This document shows, in pieces, positions 18,056 to 25,971 of a DNA stretch of 25,971 nt (within the stretch, counting starts at the first letter, position 1; every line of letters begins with the position of its first letter). The stretch is from the NCBI GenBank assembly GCA_003313425.1, contig NHZP01000151.1, positions 1-25,971 of the forward strand, given 5' to 3'. The notes below the pieces were generated by a model. It searched no databases, was not told the DNA's origin, and was given only the letters and a program-made list of their open reading frames with translations. Both the position numbers and the translations under genes were made by a program. The DNA is from Pseudopyrenochaeta lycopersici. Taxonomy: Eukaryota > Ascomycota > Dothideomycetes > Pleosporales > Pseudopyrenochaetaceae.

Positions 18056-18720
18056 GTGAGCATTGTCCGTCGCCGTAATCGGCTCCAAAGCATCCGTCGC
18101 CATCTGGCACAAGGTAAGCACCCTGATTTGGAAGGAGCCACTGTCAATCATGCTTACAAGTGGCAAGCGCACAGTGAAGTCCAAGTAAAGCGAAGCGACA
18201 GAATTCGGTCTCGTCGCGGGCCAAAGCCCTCGCCTGTAGCAACAACAGCGTCACCGCGACGGCTTTCCCATATTGACGTGGCTGCTCTTAGCTCTGAGTC
18301 TCAGGCCAAAACAGAACAAGAGCAACAATATGCATCACCTTTAGATCATGAACAAGGTGAAATAGATGGCGCGACTGCATTGTATCCAGGAAGGAAGAGT
18401 GAAATTTCGTCTAAGGCCCGAGTGAGAAGCAGGCAACGGCTTCTGTGGATGATGAGGATGATGACTGCGGTATCCGCAGCATTGGGTTATCTGAGCAAGC
18501 GGCCTGCGTGATCGTTGGTTTACTCTGACTGCATCTCTTCTATATACTCGAAGAATGGATTAGAAGGATGTTCAGCGGTCAACTACAGGAAATTATCGCT
18601 GTTGCTGAAATATCAAGTAAACGCAGTAAACAAGAATGCGCTCACTACCTAGCTGTTGCTACATTGTACACAGGTGTTTTGCTCTGCAGCCTCTCAGCAG
18701 CAGAGACAGAACATTTCTAA
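18056..18720 (+). pseudogene. Possible decayed protein-coding remnant
   Basis: A 151-codon frame (18056-18511) begins with a very basic, Arg-rich part (IVRRRNRLQSIRRHLAQGKHP, KRSDRIRSRRGPKP). In another frame, coherent sequence runs from 18421 to TAA at 18718-18720, interrupted only by a TGA at 18526: an acidic run (SVDDEDDDCG, about 18441-18468), then LSEQAACVIVGLL, and after the TGA LEEWIRRMFSGQLQEIIAVAEISSK and YLAVATLYTGVLLCSL. This would fit one gene with a frameshift near 18410 and a nonsense change. The Arg-rich start and acidic and helical continuation recall a regulatory protein, but no zinc cluster or other diagnostic motif is present. Speculative. Confidence 0.25.
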
Positions 18721-20058
18721 TAAGTCTGCTTATTCTATAGTGCTCGAAATCTAAACTTAGGATCCATCGGTTGATGTTAGGAGCTAGTACAAGCGTCGAG
18801 ATGCTTACACTAGCGAACGAACATCCGCTCTGTGATGTTCACCCCCGGTGATTGCACAGCGCAAGGTCACAGGTTATGTAGCTTGTAGCTAGTTAATCAG
18901 CTGGACAACCTGCATCGAAGGTGAGAAAATATGTGAAAGGATATGACAAGTGGACGAAAAACCATCGAGGCTAATGATAAAGACGGTAGGCAGTATTCCT
19001 GTCAGCTGCAATGATGCAAGAAAAGGTCACAAGTGATTTGGTGCCGGAAGTGGCGCAAGATGCGGACGGTTGTTTCTACATGCCTAGGATATCAAGGTTG
19101 GGTTGACTGGTTGACGTCTGGGCGGATGGATTAGATTGCTCATGGTCGGACTCCGTATGTCGCATCGTCTCTCGGACTACTTATATAAGCTGCATCGTTG
19201 CTTTAGCTGCTATCAAGGTGCAATTAATTTGGTTGCAACAGTGCGTCGAGTGTCGCGAATGCTTCTCGGGCTGGTATTTTAGAGCGATGAATGGACTTAA
19301 GGGTCAGCATACACAAGATTGCGCAGGTCACTGCCTAGGATCTGACGACTAAGGATAGTTCGGGGCACGTTAGCTGGAGGACGATTCTCTGAAGGACGCA
19401 TGCATTTCTGCCATAATTAGGAGCAAACCTGTACCGCAGGGGGCTTGGTCATTTTCATTTATGCTGACACATTGATTTCTGTCAGCGCACTCATTGTCAC
19501 AGTCAGACGATGCGAAGTACGACTGTCTGGTATTTGGTCAAGCACATTTCTCTATCCTGGAGCGGAGTGGAGGATGCAGCATCTTCGCGCCTGTCGAGGT
19601 GTCGGCTGTCGTATTCCTAGCTGGAATATTATGTTGGTGTGATGTACCGCAAATATCCGCCAGCTATCGATCACAAGATAGTAGTTTTACAAGCAGCACT
19701 TTGCACATCCAGTATCACCTTTCGTACAATCAAAGAATTCTGTCAAGAGTGGGCTACTCAGCGCTTGCGCACAGCCAGGCTGCAAGCACTTACGGCTTCA
19801 ACCCGTCGACCGTAAGCATGGAATCCTGGTGCGAGACATCACATCTGGGAGCATGCAATGGGGGGAGAGCGATTTTGCGAGATTCCGTAGGCGCATTTTC
19901 AAGCTGGCTCGTCTCCCGTGTGTTCCGAGCTCTCTTGTTTCTGCAAAGCCATTTATCGACCGCAAACCCCACAAAAGCTTGAGCACATCTCTTTGGAACT
20001 CGGGCACTGCCCAAGGCGAGACGTTGATATCCCCAACTCGACCATCCTTTCAGCCCAG
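18721..20058. other. Stretch without a recognisable gene
   Basis: A CTTATATAAG palindromic TATA-like site lies near 19180, with no gene clearly following it. A 162-codon frame at 19494-19982 has no signal peptide or domain that I can support. The last part should include the promoter and possibly the N-terminal tail of the MFS gene that restarts at 20059. Confidence 0.4.
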
Positions 20059-20070
20059 ATGGAAGTGTCA

Positions 20071-20078
20071 CTCGCCAT
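20071..20078 (+). repeat. 8-bp target site duplication of the hAT, left
   Basis: CTCGCCAT immediately precedes the left inverted repeat and is repeated exactly at 22859-22866 after the right inverted repeat. Eight bases is the diagnostic duplication length of hAT elements. Confidence 0.95.
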
Positions 20079-20094
20079 CAGACTTGTCGGCAAT
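20079..20094 (+). repeat. Left terminal inverted repeat of the hAT
   Basis: CAGACTTGTCGGCAAT; exact reverse complement at 22843-22858. Confidence 0.95.
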
Positions 20095-20182
20095 TCAATA
20101 TTGATTGATAAGGGTGATATTGATATTGAATTGATATCCAGACCCAAGATTGATATTGAATTGATAATATTGCCAAGAATCA
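20095..20182 (+). repeat. Left subterminal repeats of the hAT
   Basis: Several close variants of TTGATATTGAATTGATA are spaced over about 85 bp, including two near-identical 17-bp copies around 20121 and 20150. They are matched by similar motifs inside the right end (22738-22840). Probably transposase-binding sites, by analogy with other hAT ends. Confidence 0.7.
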
Positions 20183-20234
20183 CCCGATTGGGACTAGCAT
20201 ATAGAATCTATGGTGTTTCAGACACTTTGGGCAC

Positions 20235-22538
20235 CTATAGTCCGGAAAGCCCATTGTCATCGCTTTCTACTTCGGCTGTGATATTGCCAGGATCTTCTGC
20301 CGGTATGTAGAGTGTCTGGATAAGCCCGTTCTTATTCCAATTACCCAGAACCTCTGTCATCTCCACAATCCATGCTCCTAGCCTAGCTCTGTCCCATGAG
20401 ATAGTTCTCCGTACGCCTGAGAAGACGCGCTCGGCTTCATCAGACATTGGAGGAATAGAAAGGATATCCATCGCCATTTGATGAAGCCGAGGGTATTCTA
20501 GTCGCTGCTCCTCTTTACACCACCACTCCAAAGGAGAGCAAGTGATCTTACAAGGCTTTGCGTTCACAAATTTCTCGAATTCATCCTCCTCTTCCTCCTC
20601 TTCCATAACGTCAAGCTCCGCCGCAAGCCTCTCAAATTTGAGAGTTCTGGTTGTGAATTATCCGCCTCCTTCTGCGACTTTAGAAGAGGCAGATCCTTAT
20701 AATTTGCCCAAATCTCTCTTGCGGTAGTAAGGGCCGGTTCTCTCCAGGAGGATACCCAATTGATATCAATATACTTGAGGCGGCGTCGGGGATGGAGGAG
20801 GAGGGCTGTGGTATAGGCAGGCGCTTCGTCAGAGGATTTGTAATACTTGTCAAGGACATACCACCCCATATTAATGGAGTTGACTATATGGGAGTTGTTT
20901 TTATATTGAATCTACTTAAGATTAGCAGTATAAATAAGTTTTTTATCAGCAACATACCTTTGCTTCCTCGTAGTGTTTAAAGAGGATATCCATTGTCCAG
21001 AGAGCTTGGTCAAGCGATGACCAGTTAGCTTCCTGTGTAAGTGTTGCTTGATTAAATGGCTGTAAGAATTCAAGAGTCATTGTAAGAGTCTCCCAATCTT
21101 CCGCAGAAAGAACAGCGCCACCAAGGGCTCTATGATGCTTTTGACAGAACTTATTCAAAGCATCCTGCTTCTCAACGGCCAATGCAATCAACTTGTACCA
21201 GGAGTTCCAGCGTGTTGCGTTATCGATGCCCAGAAGCTTCCAGCAAGTGCCTCCCACTCATCAGTCAATATAGTGGAGGAGCGAATATAGACAGCGATAC
21301 CATGGAGGCTCCCAAGCGCTCCATTGGACTGCCACCTAGCCTCGTTAAGGAGTCGCATTCTTTTGCCTTTCTTGTCGCCTCTCTTCTCACGAAGCTGCTC
21401 TTGCAATGCTTCAACCACAGTGATATCTGACTCCTCTTTTGCAGCCTCAATGGCAGCCTCAAGGGCTTCTACTGTAGTTGCAAAGAGGAAGGCATCAAGA
21501 GATAGATTGATTATATGACCGCTGCATCGAATCCGCCTCTTTTTTGCATTGAATAACACCCCAATTTTTGTAAGAGCATTTGCAAATAGCCCTACAACAA
21601 GTGTCGTTACTGGAAGCATTATCCCCAATAATATAGCCTGTCTTCTCCGTAACCTCATAGGCTTGTATTGTCTCGAGAATATGCCTTGCCATCGTCTCGC
21701 CGCTGTGAGAGAAGCGACACTGTGGGAGGGAGAGGAGAGCTTTGCGGAGGGTGTAGTCGTGTCCAAACGAATTGCGCGCAGATGCCAAGGAATGATTTCC
21801 GGTTTGCCGATGACCAGAGATCGATAGAGTAGTGGATTTGAGACTTTGCCCTGTGTAGGCGCTCCTTAATGGTAGCGTAGTGTGTTTTAAAGCTTCGCTC
21901 AATGTGGACAGGTATAGTAGTGTGTGACTCGATAAGTAGGTTTTCGACCTCTGGATTAACTGCCATTAGGAGCGCTTGGTATTCTGGCCATTCAACACAG
22001 TTGAAAGGCAAGCGGCGGCGAGTAACAAGCTGGATTTGTGCCTCGTAGAAGGCGTCTTTGTTAAGCGCCTTCGTAAGAACCTCCTCCACATCCTCGGTAT
22101 TCTTCTCTACCTGCTTCTTTACCGACATTTGAAGGGCTGCTTGGAGAGAGACTTGCCCGTACTTTCTTTCCCTTCGGCTCTTCAACATCAACGTAGACTT
22201 GATGTAGATTCGCCATATGAGTCCTAGCGTTAGTGGTAATAGCAGTAGCCCAGGGTTTCCCATAGCCGTCACAGTCCTTACAATACATCAGTGATTGCCC
22301 TGACTTATCGCGCATTGCCTCATCATTCTCTGGCTTCCGAAAGTGTGTCCATATATCAGCAGCACGCCTCTTTCTTGACTTTACGTCCTCACGGCTACGG
22401 TCAGGTCGATGTGGTTTGTCATTGAGGAAGCGCCATGGGCTAGGAGAGGCTCTGGAGGAAGGCGTAGTGGGTAGAGAGGGGTGTGGATGAGGAGGAAGGA
22501 GGTCGGATAGGCCGACCTTGGGAGTTCTGGGAGGCCAT
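20235..22538 (-). pseudogene. hAT transposase, frameshifted in many places
   Basis: Start ATG at 22538 (MASQNSQGRP) and final stop at 20235. Reading across frames gives, in order: a BED-type zinc finger (ADIWTHFRKP, then CKDC and HMANLH); a helical region (RRLPFNCVEWPEYQALLMAVNPEVE); the first catalytic block (IHYSIDLWSS); SLPQCRFSHSGETMARHI; IGDNASSND; KKRRIRCSGHIINLSLDA; NATRWNSWYK; an intron at 20957-20912; NMGWYVLDKYYKSSDEAPAY; and the C-terminal dimerisation domain (EYPRLHQMAMDILSIPPMSDEAERVFSGVRRTISWDR spread over about 20535-20430). These are the standard hAT blocks. The pieces lie in at least seven successive frame segments, so several one-base indels have accumulated. No strong CpA->TpA bias in stops is evident. 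Non-functional. Confidence 0.9.
20912..20957 (-). other. Intron in the hAT transposase gene
   Basis: On the minus strand, GTATGT at 20957 and TAAGTAG ending at 20912 enclose 46 nt with a TGCTAATC branch site. Phase 0 joins the HYEEAK end to IQYKNNSHIVNSINMGW, and the length is not a multiple of three, which exactly accounts for the change of frame between the two flanking open stretches. Confidence 0.75.
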
Positions 22539-22614
22539 AACGTTGTAGAATGGTTTATGGCGGTGGTTGTGGAGCATGCAGCAGAGAGATAAACCGGTAG
22601 ATACCCTGGGATTT

Positions 22615-22715
22615 GCACGCAAAAGGTGCAAAAAAGGAAAACGCGAAAGGACGCGAAAGGGCGCGGAAGAACACCAAAAAAGGCGAAAAAAGGCGAAAAA
22701 AGCAAAAAAGGTGGT
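22615..22715 (+). repeat. Purine-rich low-complexity tract in the hAT leader
   Basis: Repeated units of the GGCGAAAAAA and GCGAAAGG type lie between the transposase start and the right subterminal repeats. It is simple-sequence DNA on the leader side of the transposase gene; frames through it (Phe-rich on the minus strand) are artefacts. Confidence 0.6.
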
Positions 22716-22737
22716 GAGAAGTGGGTGTGCACGTGCC

Positions 22738-22842
22738 CTTATCAATACTTATCAATATTGAATGATAACGATATCCCATATTGATATTGCCTACTTGGAT
22801 GAATATTGATAATTGATTTGATAAGAACATTGATAAGCACAT
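22738..22842 (+). repeat. Right subterminal repeats of the hAT
   Basis: Clustered TTATCAATA, ATTGATATTG and TATTGATAATTGAT motifs mirror those of the left end, and the cluster directly abuts the right inverted repeat at 22843. Confidence 0.7.
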
Positions 22843-22858
22843 ATTGCCGACAAGTCTG
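22843..22858 (-). repeat. Right terminal inverted repeat of the hAT
   Basis: ATTGCCGACAAGTCTG, the exact reverse complement of 20079-20094. Confidence 0.95.
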
Positions 22859-22866
22859 CTCGCCAT
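22859..22866 (+). repeat. 8-bp target site duplication of the hAT, right
   Basis: CTCGCCAT, identical to 20071-20078. It encodes the Leu-Ala-Met junction of the interrupted MFS reading frame. Confidence 0.95.
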
Positions 22867-22939
22867 GCTGCTCGCATCTCTCCTAGTCTTCACCTTCTTG
22901 ATCGCTATCGATGCCACCAGTGTCGTCCTTGCCGTTTCA

Positions 22940-22997
22940 GTAAGGCTTCTTCTGTGCAACTCATATACGCAATCAATACCTAACAGATACACGACAG
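22940..22997 (+). other. Intron remnant in the MFS pseudogene
   Basis: GTAAGG at 22940 and CGACAG ending at 22997 enclose 58 nt with a CCTAAC branch site. Phase 0 joins VVLAVS to TITTDLDGNATESFW, a conserved MFS arrangement. Confidence 0.7.
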
Positions 22998-23382
22998 ACA
23001 ATCACCACAGACCTCGATGGCAATGCTACCGAAAGCTTTTGGATCGGAGCATCTTATTGCTTGCCATGTGCATGTCACTGCCCATCCTGTCCAGACTGTC
23101 TAATGTATTCGACCGTAAAGTGTTATCCTGGCATCCATAATGATGCTTGGTGTCGGCTCACTGGTCTGCGAAAGTGCCGACACAATAGCCCTATTACTGG
23201 ATAGGGCGTATCGTTCAAGGCCTTGGTGCTGGTGGGCTCACGGTGGCTTTCTTATGCGTTGTATGGAGATTTGGAGCCTCAAGACGGACTCAAGTTCTTG
23301 ACCGCAATTAGTCTTTTCATTGCCGCCGGGACAGTTTGCGGACCTCTCATTGGTGCTGCCCTTGAGCCATGGCAATCACTGG

Positions 23383-23431
23383 GTAAGTCCGCTCTGGAGG
23401 AGCCGACACGTCGAGCTAACAGCTACACCAG
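23383..23431 (+). other. Second intron remnant in the MFS pseudogene
   Basis: A perfect GTAAGT donor and a CACCAG acceptor enclose 49 nt, with a GCTAAC branch site 11 bases from the acceptor. It lies at the position where the LIGAALEPW segment meets RWIFRLNVP. A one-base frame mismatch at the junction shows that the pseudogene has also lost or gained a base here. Confidence 0.68.
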
Positions 23432-24710
23432 CGCTGGATCTTTCGCTTGAACGTTCCTTTGTGTGTGGTGCTCGGGGTGCTCGTGTACAATGCGGGCCGA
23501 CGTCGAAAAGCGAGTCTCCAGTGCTGCCAAAGCTATCAGACATAAGCCTGATCGCTGTTGCACTTTTCATCTCATCAATCGTTCCTCTGCTTGTAGGCCT
23601 GAGTCTTGCTGGTAGCCTCTACAAGTGGACAGACTGGCAGGTGATAGTCCCGGTTACTTCTGGAAGTATTTCTCTTCTGCTGCTCGTAGGCAAGGAGCTC
23701 ATCCCAAAATGAAGCCCGGTTGCCCTTTGGAAGCAGGATTGTCTCCAGCAAGCCATTGCTGGGGCTGAGGCGGCTCAGGATTTGCACGGCGCAGCCACAT
23801 TTGGAGGTGCAATGTTTTCTCGGAGTGCTTGTCAGTCATCCTTTATACGCCCACAACTACCCAGCCCTAACCAAGTACAGATGTATGCGTTGCTCTTCTT
23901 CCTACCCATCTACTACAGAGTCATCAAGGAGCAGTCCACGATCGCCACAGGCCTGCTTTTGCTTCCACAGACCGTCCTGATGGCGCCGTGTGCTGGTGTG
24001 GTACTTGCCCTCGTTACGGTGTTCCGTCTGTCGTACCGATGGACGATCTTGCTGGGCTGGGTTTGCACTACGTGCGGTGTCGGCCTGCTGGCTTTGCTTG
24101 GCGCCGACAGGACGGTCGCGTTTGATATCCTGCTCAATCTGCTCTCTGGATTTGGCATCGGGATTCTTCTTGCCAGCCTTGGCGCTCAGCGCCAAAGACA
24201 GCACGGACAGCGCAGATGCTCTTGAAGCACCGACGGTTCTGGTCTTCATGCGCTATCTAGGCAGCGCTTCGGGCTTGGTTGCTGTCGGACTTGTGTTCCA
24301 ACGCGTGTTGCGGGGACAATCTAGGGTCAACCAAATTCAAGAGTGAAGCTGACGAGATGACCAAGTATGCCACCACACTTATGTACTCGATTCGCGAGAT
24401 GTCAAGTTCTCAAGACAAGCGGATTTTGATAGATGCGATCGAGACGACGCTGCGTACCATCTGGCTAGCATTGTCGGTTGTTTCTTTCGCAGTGCTTGTG
24501 CTAAACTGCATCATGGTTGTGGTTACCATGAGGCAGAAGTCAAAGCCAACCAGCCAAATTTCCGAACCAGGCGTCGACAGTGCTCCAAAGCTGGTGCTAG
24601 AGACAGTGTCGGAGCCCGATTGTTCTTGGCTTGGTAAAGGCGACCTCAAAGCCTTCCTGGACAACCCTGTACGTCTTAACCACGCGCCTAACGAGACTAC
24701 AAGAGCGTGA

Positions 24711-25971
24711 AGGAACGGCTTGCGATGCCTAAGCATGTGGACGGCTTAGCCGACCCGGGCGATATTAGATGTGGATCTGTTGGGAAAATGTGGCCTAGCA
24801 TTGAGCCATAAGAGACTGTTTGTGGGGAAGAGGCAGCGGTGTTCCCGCACGCCGATTTACAAGTCCGCGAAACGTATAACTTACTCCAACCATTCGACTA
24901 TCATTCTTTCTTTGAGATTAGATAGAACTTAATGGCAACGCATTTAGGCGAGTCACATCTGTTGCCTGGTTTTTGCCATTTTTTTTAATTCTCGAGTTCA
25001 CATGCACCGTCTTGCGGAGCTGCGCTGAGCTGTGACGGGGACGGAGTAGGCTTAATCAATGCGATACTGTCACAGTCGAGCGCCTAGTAGCATCAACATC
25101 AATGGAGGCGAAATCATACATTTAGCTAACGTTAAGTCAAACACAGCACGCAAACACTGCAGGATTACGCCGACAACCAGCCAGAGCCCACCAATGCAAC
25201 CTTACAAGGTCTCATTCTTTACTTCCTGTGCAAGCAAAGCTTGGACCCAAGCAGCCTGCATTGTCTCGAACCCATTAAGGACGTCAGAAAAGAGGATATC
25301 GACCTTCTCCAGGAGCTGCCACGTCCGACCTTCTGGACACATTGGAGGCATCTTTCTAACCTTCCGTCTCCTCGTTGATTCCAAGTTTCTCGGTACATTT
25401 CTGGCTGTCGTTCCTGCAGGATTGGATCAAAGTCTTTCCTTAAGCCGCCAGCTGCAAGAAAGCCACTCGAGCTACTCCGAATCGCCCTCTGTAATCATAG
25501 CCTGCTCTTTCCTTTTTGGTATAACTTCTCTGCTTTGTCCTCGTCTTTGAGTCTCAGAAATACGGTAATATAGTATACGGTCTTGTGTTTGAGTGGTACA
25601 TAATCGCATCGACAACCTGGTAGTCAGTAATAACATTTAGCGTGTTTTGGCCCCTACACTCCGCCAAGAAATCTCGATCAACTCTGGCATGCAGTCCGTG
25701 ACCATAGTCATCATCTTGGAAGGAGGCTTCTCCCTGGATCTGCTTTTGTTGAATCTGAGCCCATGTCACGAATTCATGCAGTCCGCTTTGGCTTGGACGA
25801 TGCAATGGGTACGCCCGTCACTTGCTGGCAGTGGGTCTGCCTGCAGCTCAGAATGCTTTTCGCTATGATTCTGTAGTCCGAGGTGGGTTGAGCTTAGGAT
25901 TTTCTTCGTCGACAGCCATTTGAAAGCCATGGCTTTCGGTCTGTGACGCAGACATCACGACGTTGGAGGTA
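24711..25971. other. Stretch without a secure gene
   Basis: The + strand frame 25136-25378 (81 codons, no ATG at its start) reads coherently: DNQPEPTNATLQGLILYFL and KDVRKEDIDLLQELPRPTFW. It could be an exon or remnant, since it is preceded by GCTAAC and an ACACAG acceptor-like site. On the minus strand, 25805-25554 and an ATG-started frame near 25953 (MSASQTESHG) are also open but broken. I recognise no family in any of them, and the window ends before any gene is completed. Confidence 0.4.

Larger units (their letters stand above)
20079..22858 (-). mobile_element. hAT-superfamily DNA transposon inserted in the MFS gene
   Basis: The 2780-bp element is bounded by a 16-bp perfect terminal inverted repeat CAGACTTGTCGGCAAT (20079-20094 and 22843-22858) and an 8-bp duplication CTCGCCAT. 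Both ends carry subterminal clusters of TATTGAT/ATCAATA motifs, the usual type of hAT transposase binding region. The single gene, on the minus strand, encodes a BED-finger/hAT-dimerisation transposase broken by frameshifts. The element is therefore immobile on its own, but its ends are intact and could in principle be recognised by a related source of transposase. Confidence 0.95.
20059..24710 (+). pseudogene. MFS efflux transporter pseudogene interrupted by a hAT transposon
   Basis: The gene begins at or before the ATG at 20059. After 20 bases it is interrupted by the hAT element and resumes at 22859 in the same frame once one copy of the 8-bp duplication is discounted. Recognisable pieces in order: first membrane helix LLASLLVFTFLIAIDAT; an intron at 22940-22997; TDLDGNATESFWIGASY; ILSRLSNVFDRK (loop motif A region); the GLGAGG motif; LFIAAGTVCGPLIGAAL; a second intron near 23383-23431; RWIFRLNVPLCVV; KWTDWQVIVP; MYALLFFLPIYYRVIKEQST; WTILLGWVCTTCGVGLL; and a last helix with WLALSVVSFAVLVLN. 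This layout fits the 14-helix DHA2-type drug:H+ antiporters of fungi. At least eight single-base frameshifts (near 23057, 23123, 23201, 23252, 23382, 23510, 24170 and 24315, among others) destroy it. Positions of indels are estimated by eye. Confidence 0.85.

Noticed and set aside
20542..20727. Ser-rich + strand frame (run of Ser codons)
   Set aside because: It is the reverse complement of the Glu-rich stretch of the hAT transposase, a simple-sequence artefact.
21182..22227. Plus-strand ORFs through the hAT element
   Set aside because: Antisense to conserved hAT transposase blocks.
22440..22745. Phe-rich N-terminal extension of the hAT ORF on the minus strand
   Set aside because: It arises from the purine-rich low-complexity leader; the transposase start at 22538 fits better.
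24900..25400. Possible BTB-domain protein fragments
   Set aside because: Only a vague similarity in a few residues (GGEIIHLANVKSNT), with no consistent frame or motif.
1..25971. CRISPR arrays, tRNA or rRNA genes, bacterial-type operons
   Set aside because: No regularly spaced identical repeats, no cloverleaf with conserved T-arm and D-arm boxes, and no ribosomal sequence were seen; the splice signals show a eukaryotic genome.

Overview
The window reads as nuclear DNA of a filamentous ascomycete (Pezizomycotina), probably a Dothideomycete-like plant-associated or saprobic fungus; the species cannot be fixed from the sequence. The evidence is very short GT..AG introns (44-94 nt) with CTRAY-type branch sites, fungal-type gene families (Ser/Thr-rich cupredoxin membrane protein, kappa-type glutathione transferase, F-box-like LPPELR protein, MFS efflux pump), a Tc1/mariner transposon degraded by CpA->TpA / TpG->TpA changes as in repeat-induced point mutation (RIP), and a fungal hAT element. 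It is a gene-poor, transposon-rich accessory region.

Layout. 1-1339: no convincing gene. 1340-2505 (+): intact three-exon gene for a secreted or membrane-anchored cupredoxin-domain protein. 2506-4269: gene-free, holding one copy of a diverged dispersed repeat (about 3225-3373). 4270-5221 (+): intact five-exon gene of the DsbA/GST-kappa/HCCA-isomerase family. 5222-6851: nothing firm. 6852-7490 (+): F-box-like LPPELR-type protein. 7491-11277: long stretch with no secure gene, containing one cysteine-rich ORF at 8880-9335. 11278-12811: second copy of the dispersed repeat, split by a Tc1/mariner copy (11426-12773) whose transposase is destroyed by RIP-like stops, a frameshift and loss of the catalytic Glu. 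13133-13765 (-): uncharacterised Ser/Pro-rich protein. 14999-16347: second Tc1/mariner copy in opposite orientation, with a transposase that is complete apart from one in-frame TAG. 16577-17423 (-): two-exon gene of unknown function with a basic C-terminus. 17424-20058: mostly gene-free, with a decayed coding remnant around 18056-18720. 20059-24710: an MFS (14-TM, DHA2-like) transporter pseudogene whose first membrane segment is interrupted by a 2.78 kb hAT transposon (20079-22858) with a 16-bp inverted repeat and a perfect 8-bp target duplication. 24711-25971: no secure gene.

Three independent transposon insertions of two superfamilies can be delimited to the base, and two of the three target sites can be read (a diverged repeat and a transporter gene). 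The two element types show different decay: the first mariner copy mostly by RIP-type transitions, the hAT and its host MFS gene mostly by single-base indels. No operon-like or clearly cooperating gene system is visible. The host genes look like independent accessory functions (surface cupredoxin, detoxification-type thiol enzyme, efflux pump). I do not see evidence for a new multi-gene system; the most informative novelty is the transposon archaeology, including a TAG codon shared by both mariner copies at the conserved Trp of the VWG motif.
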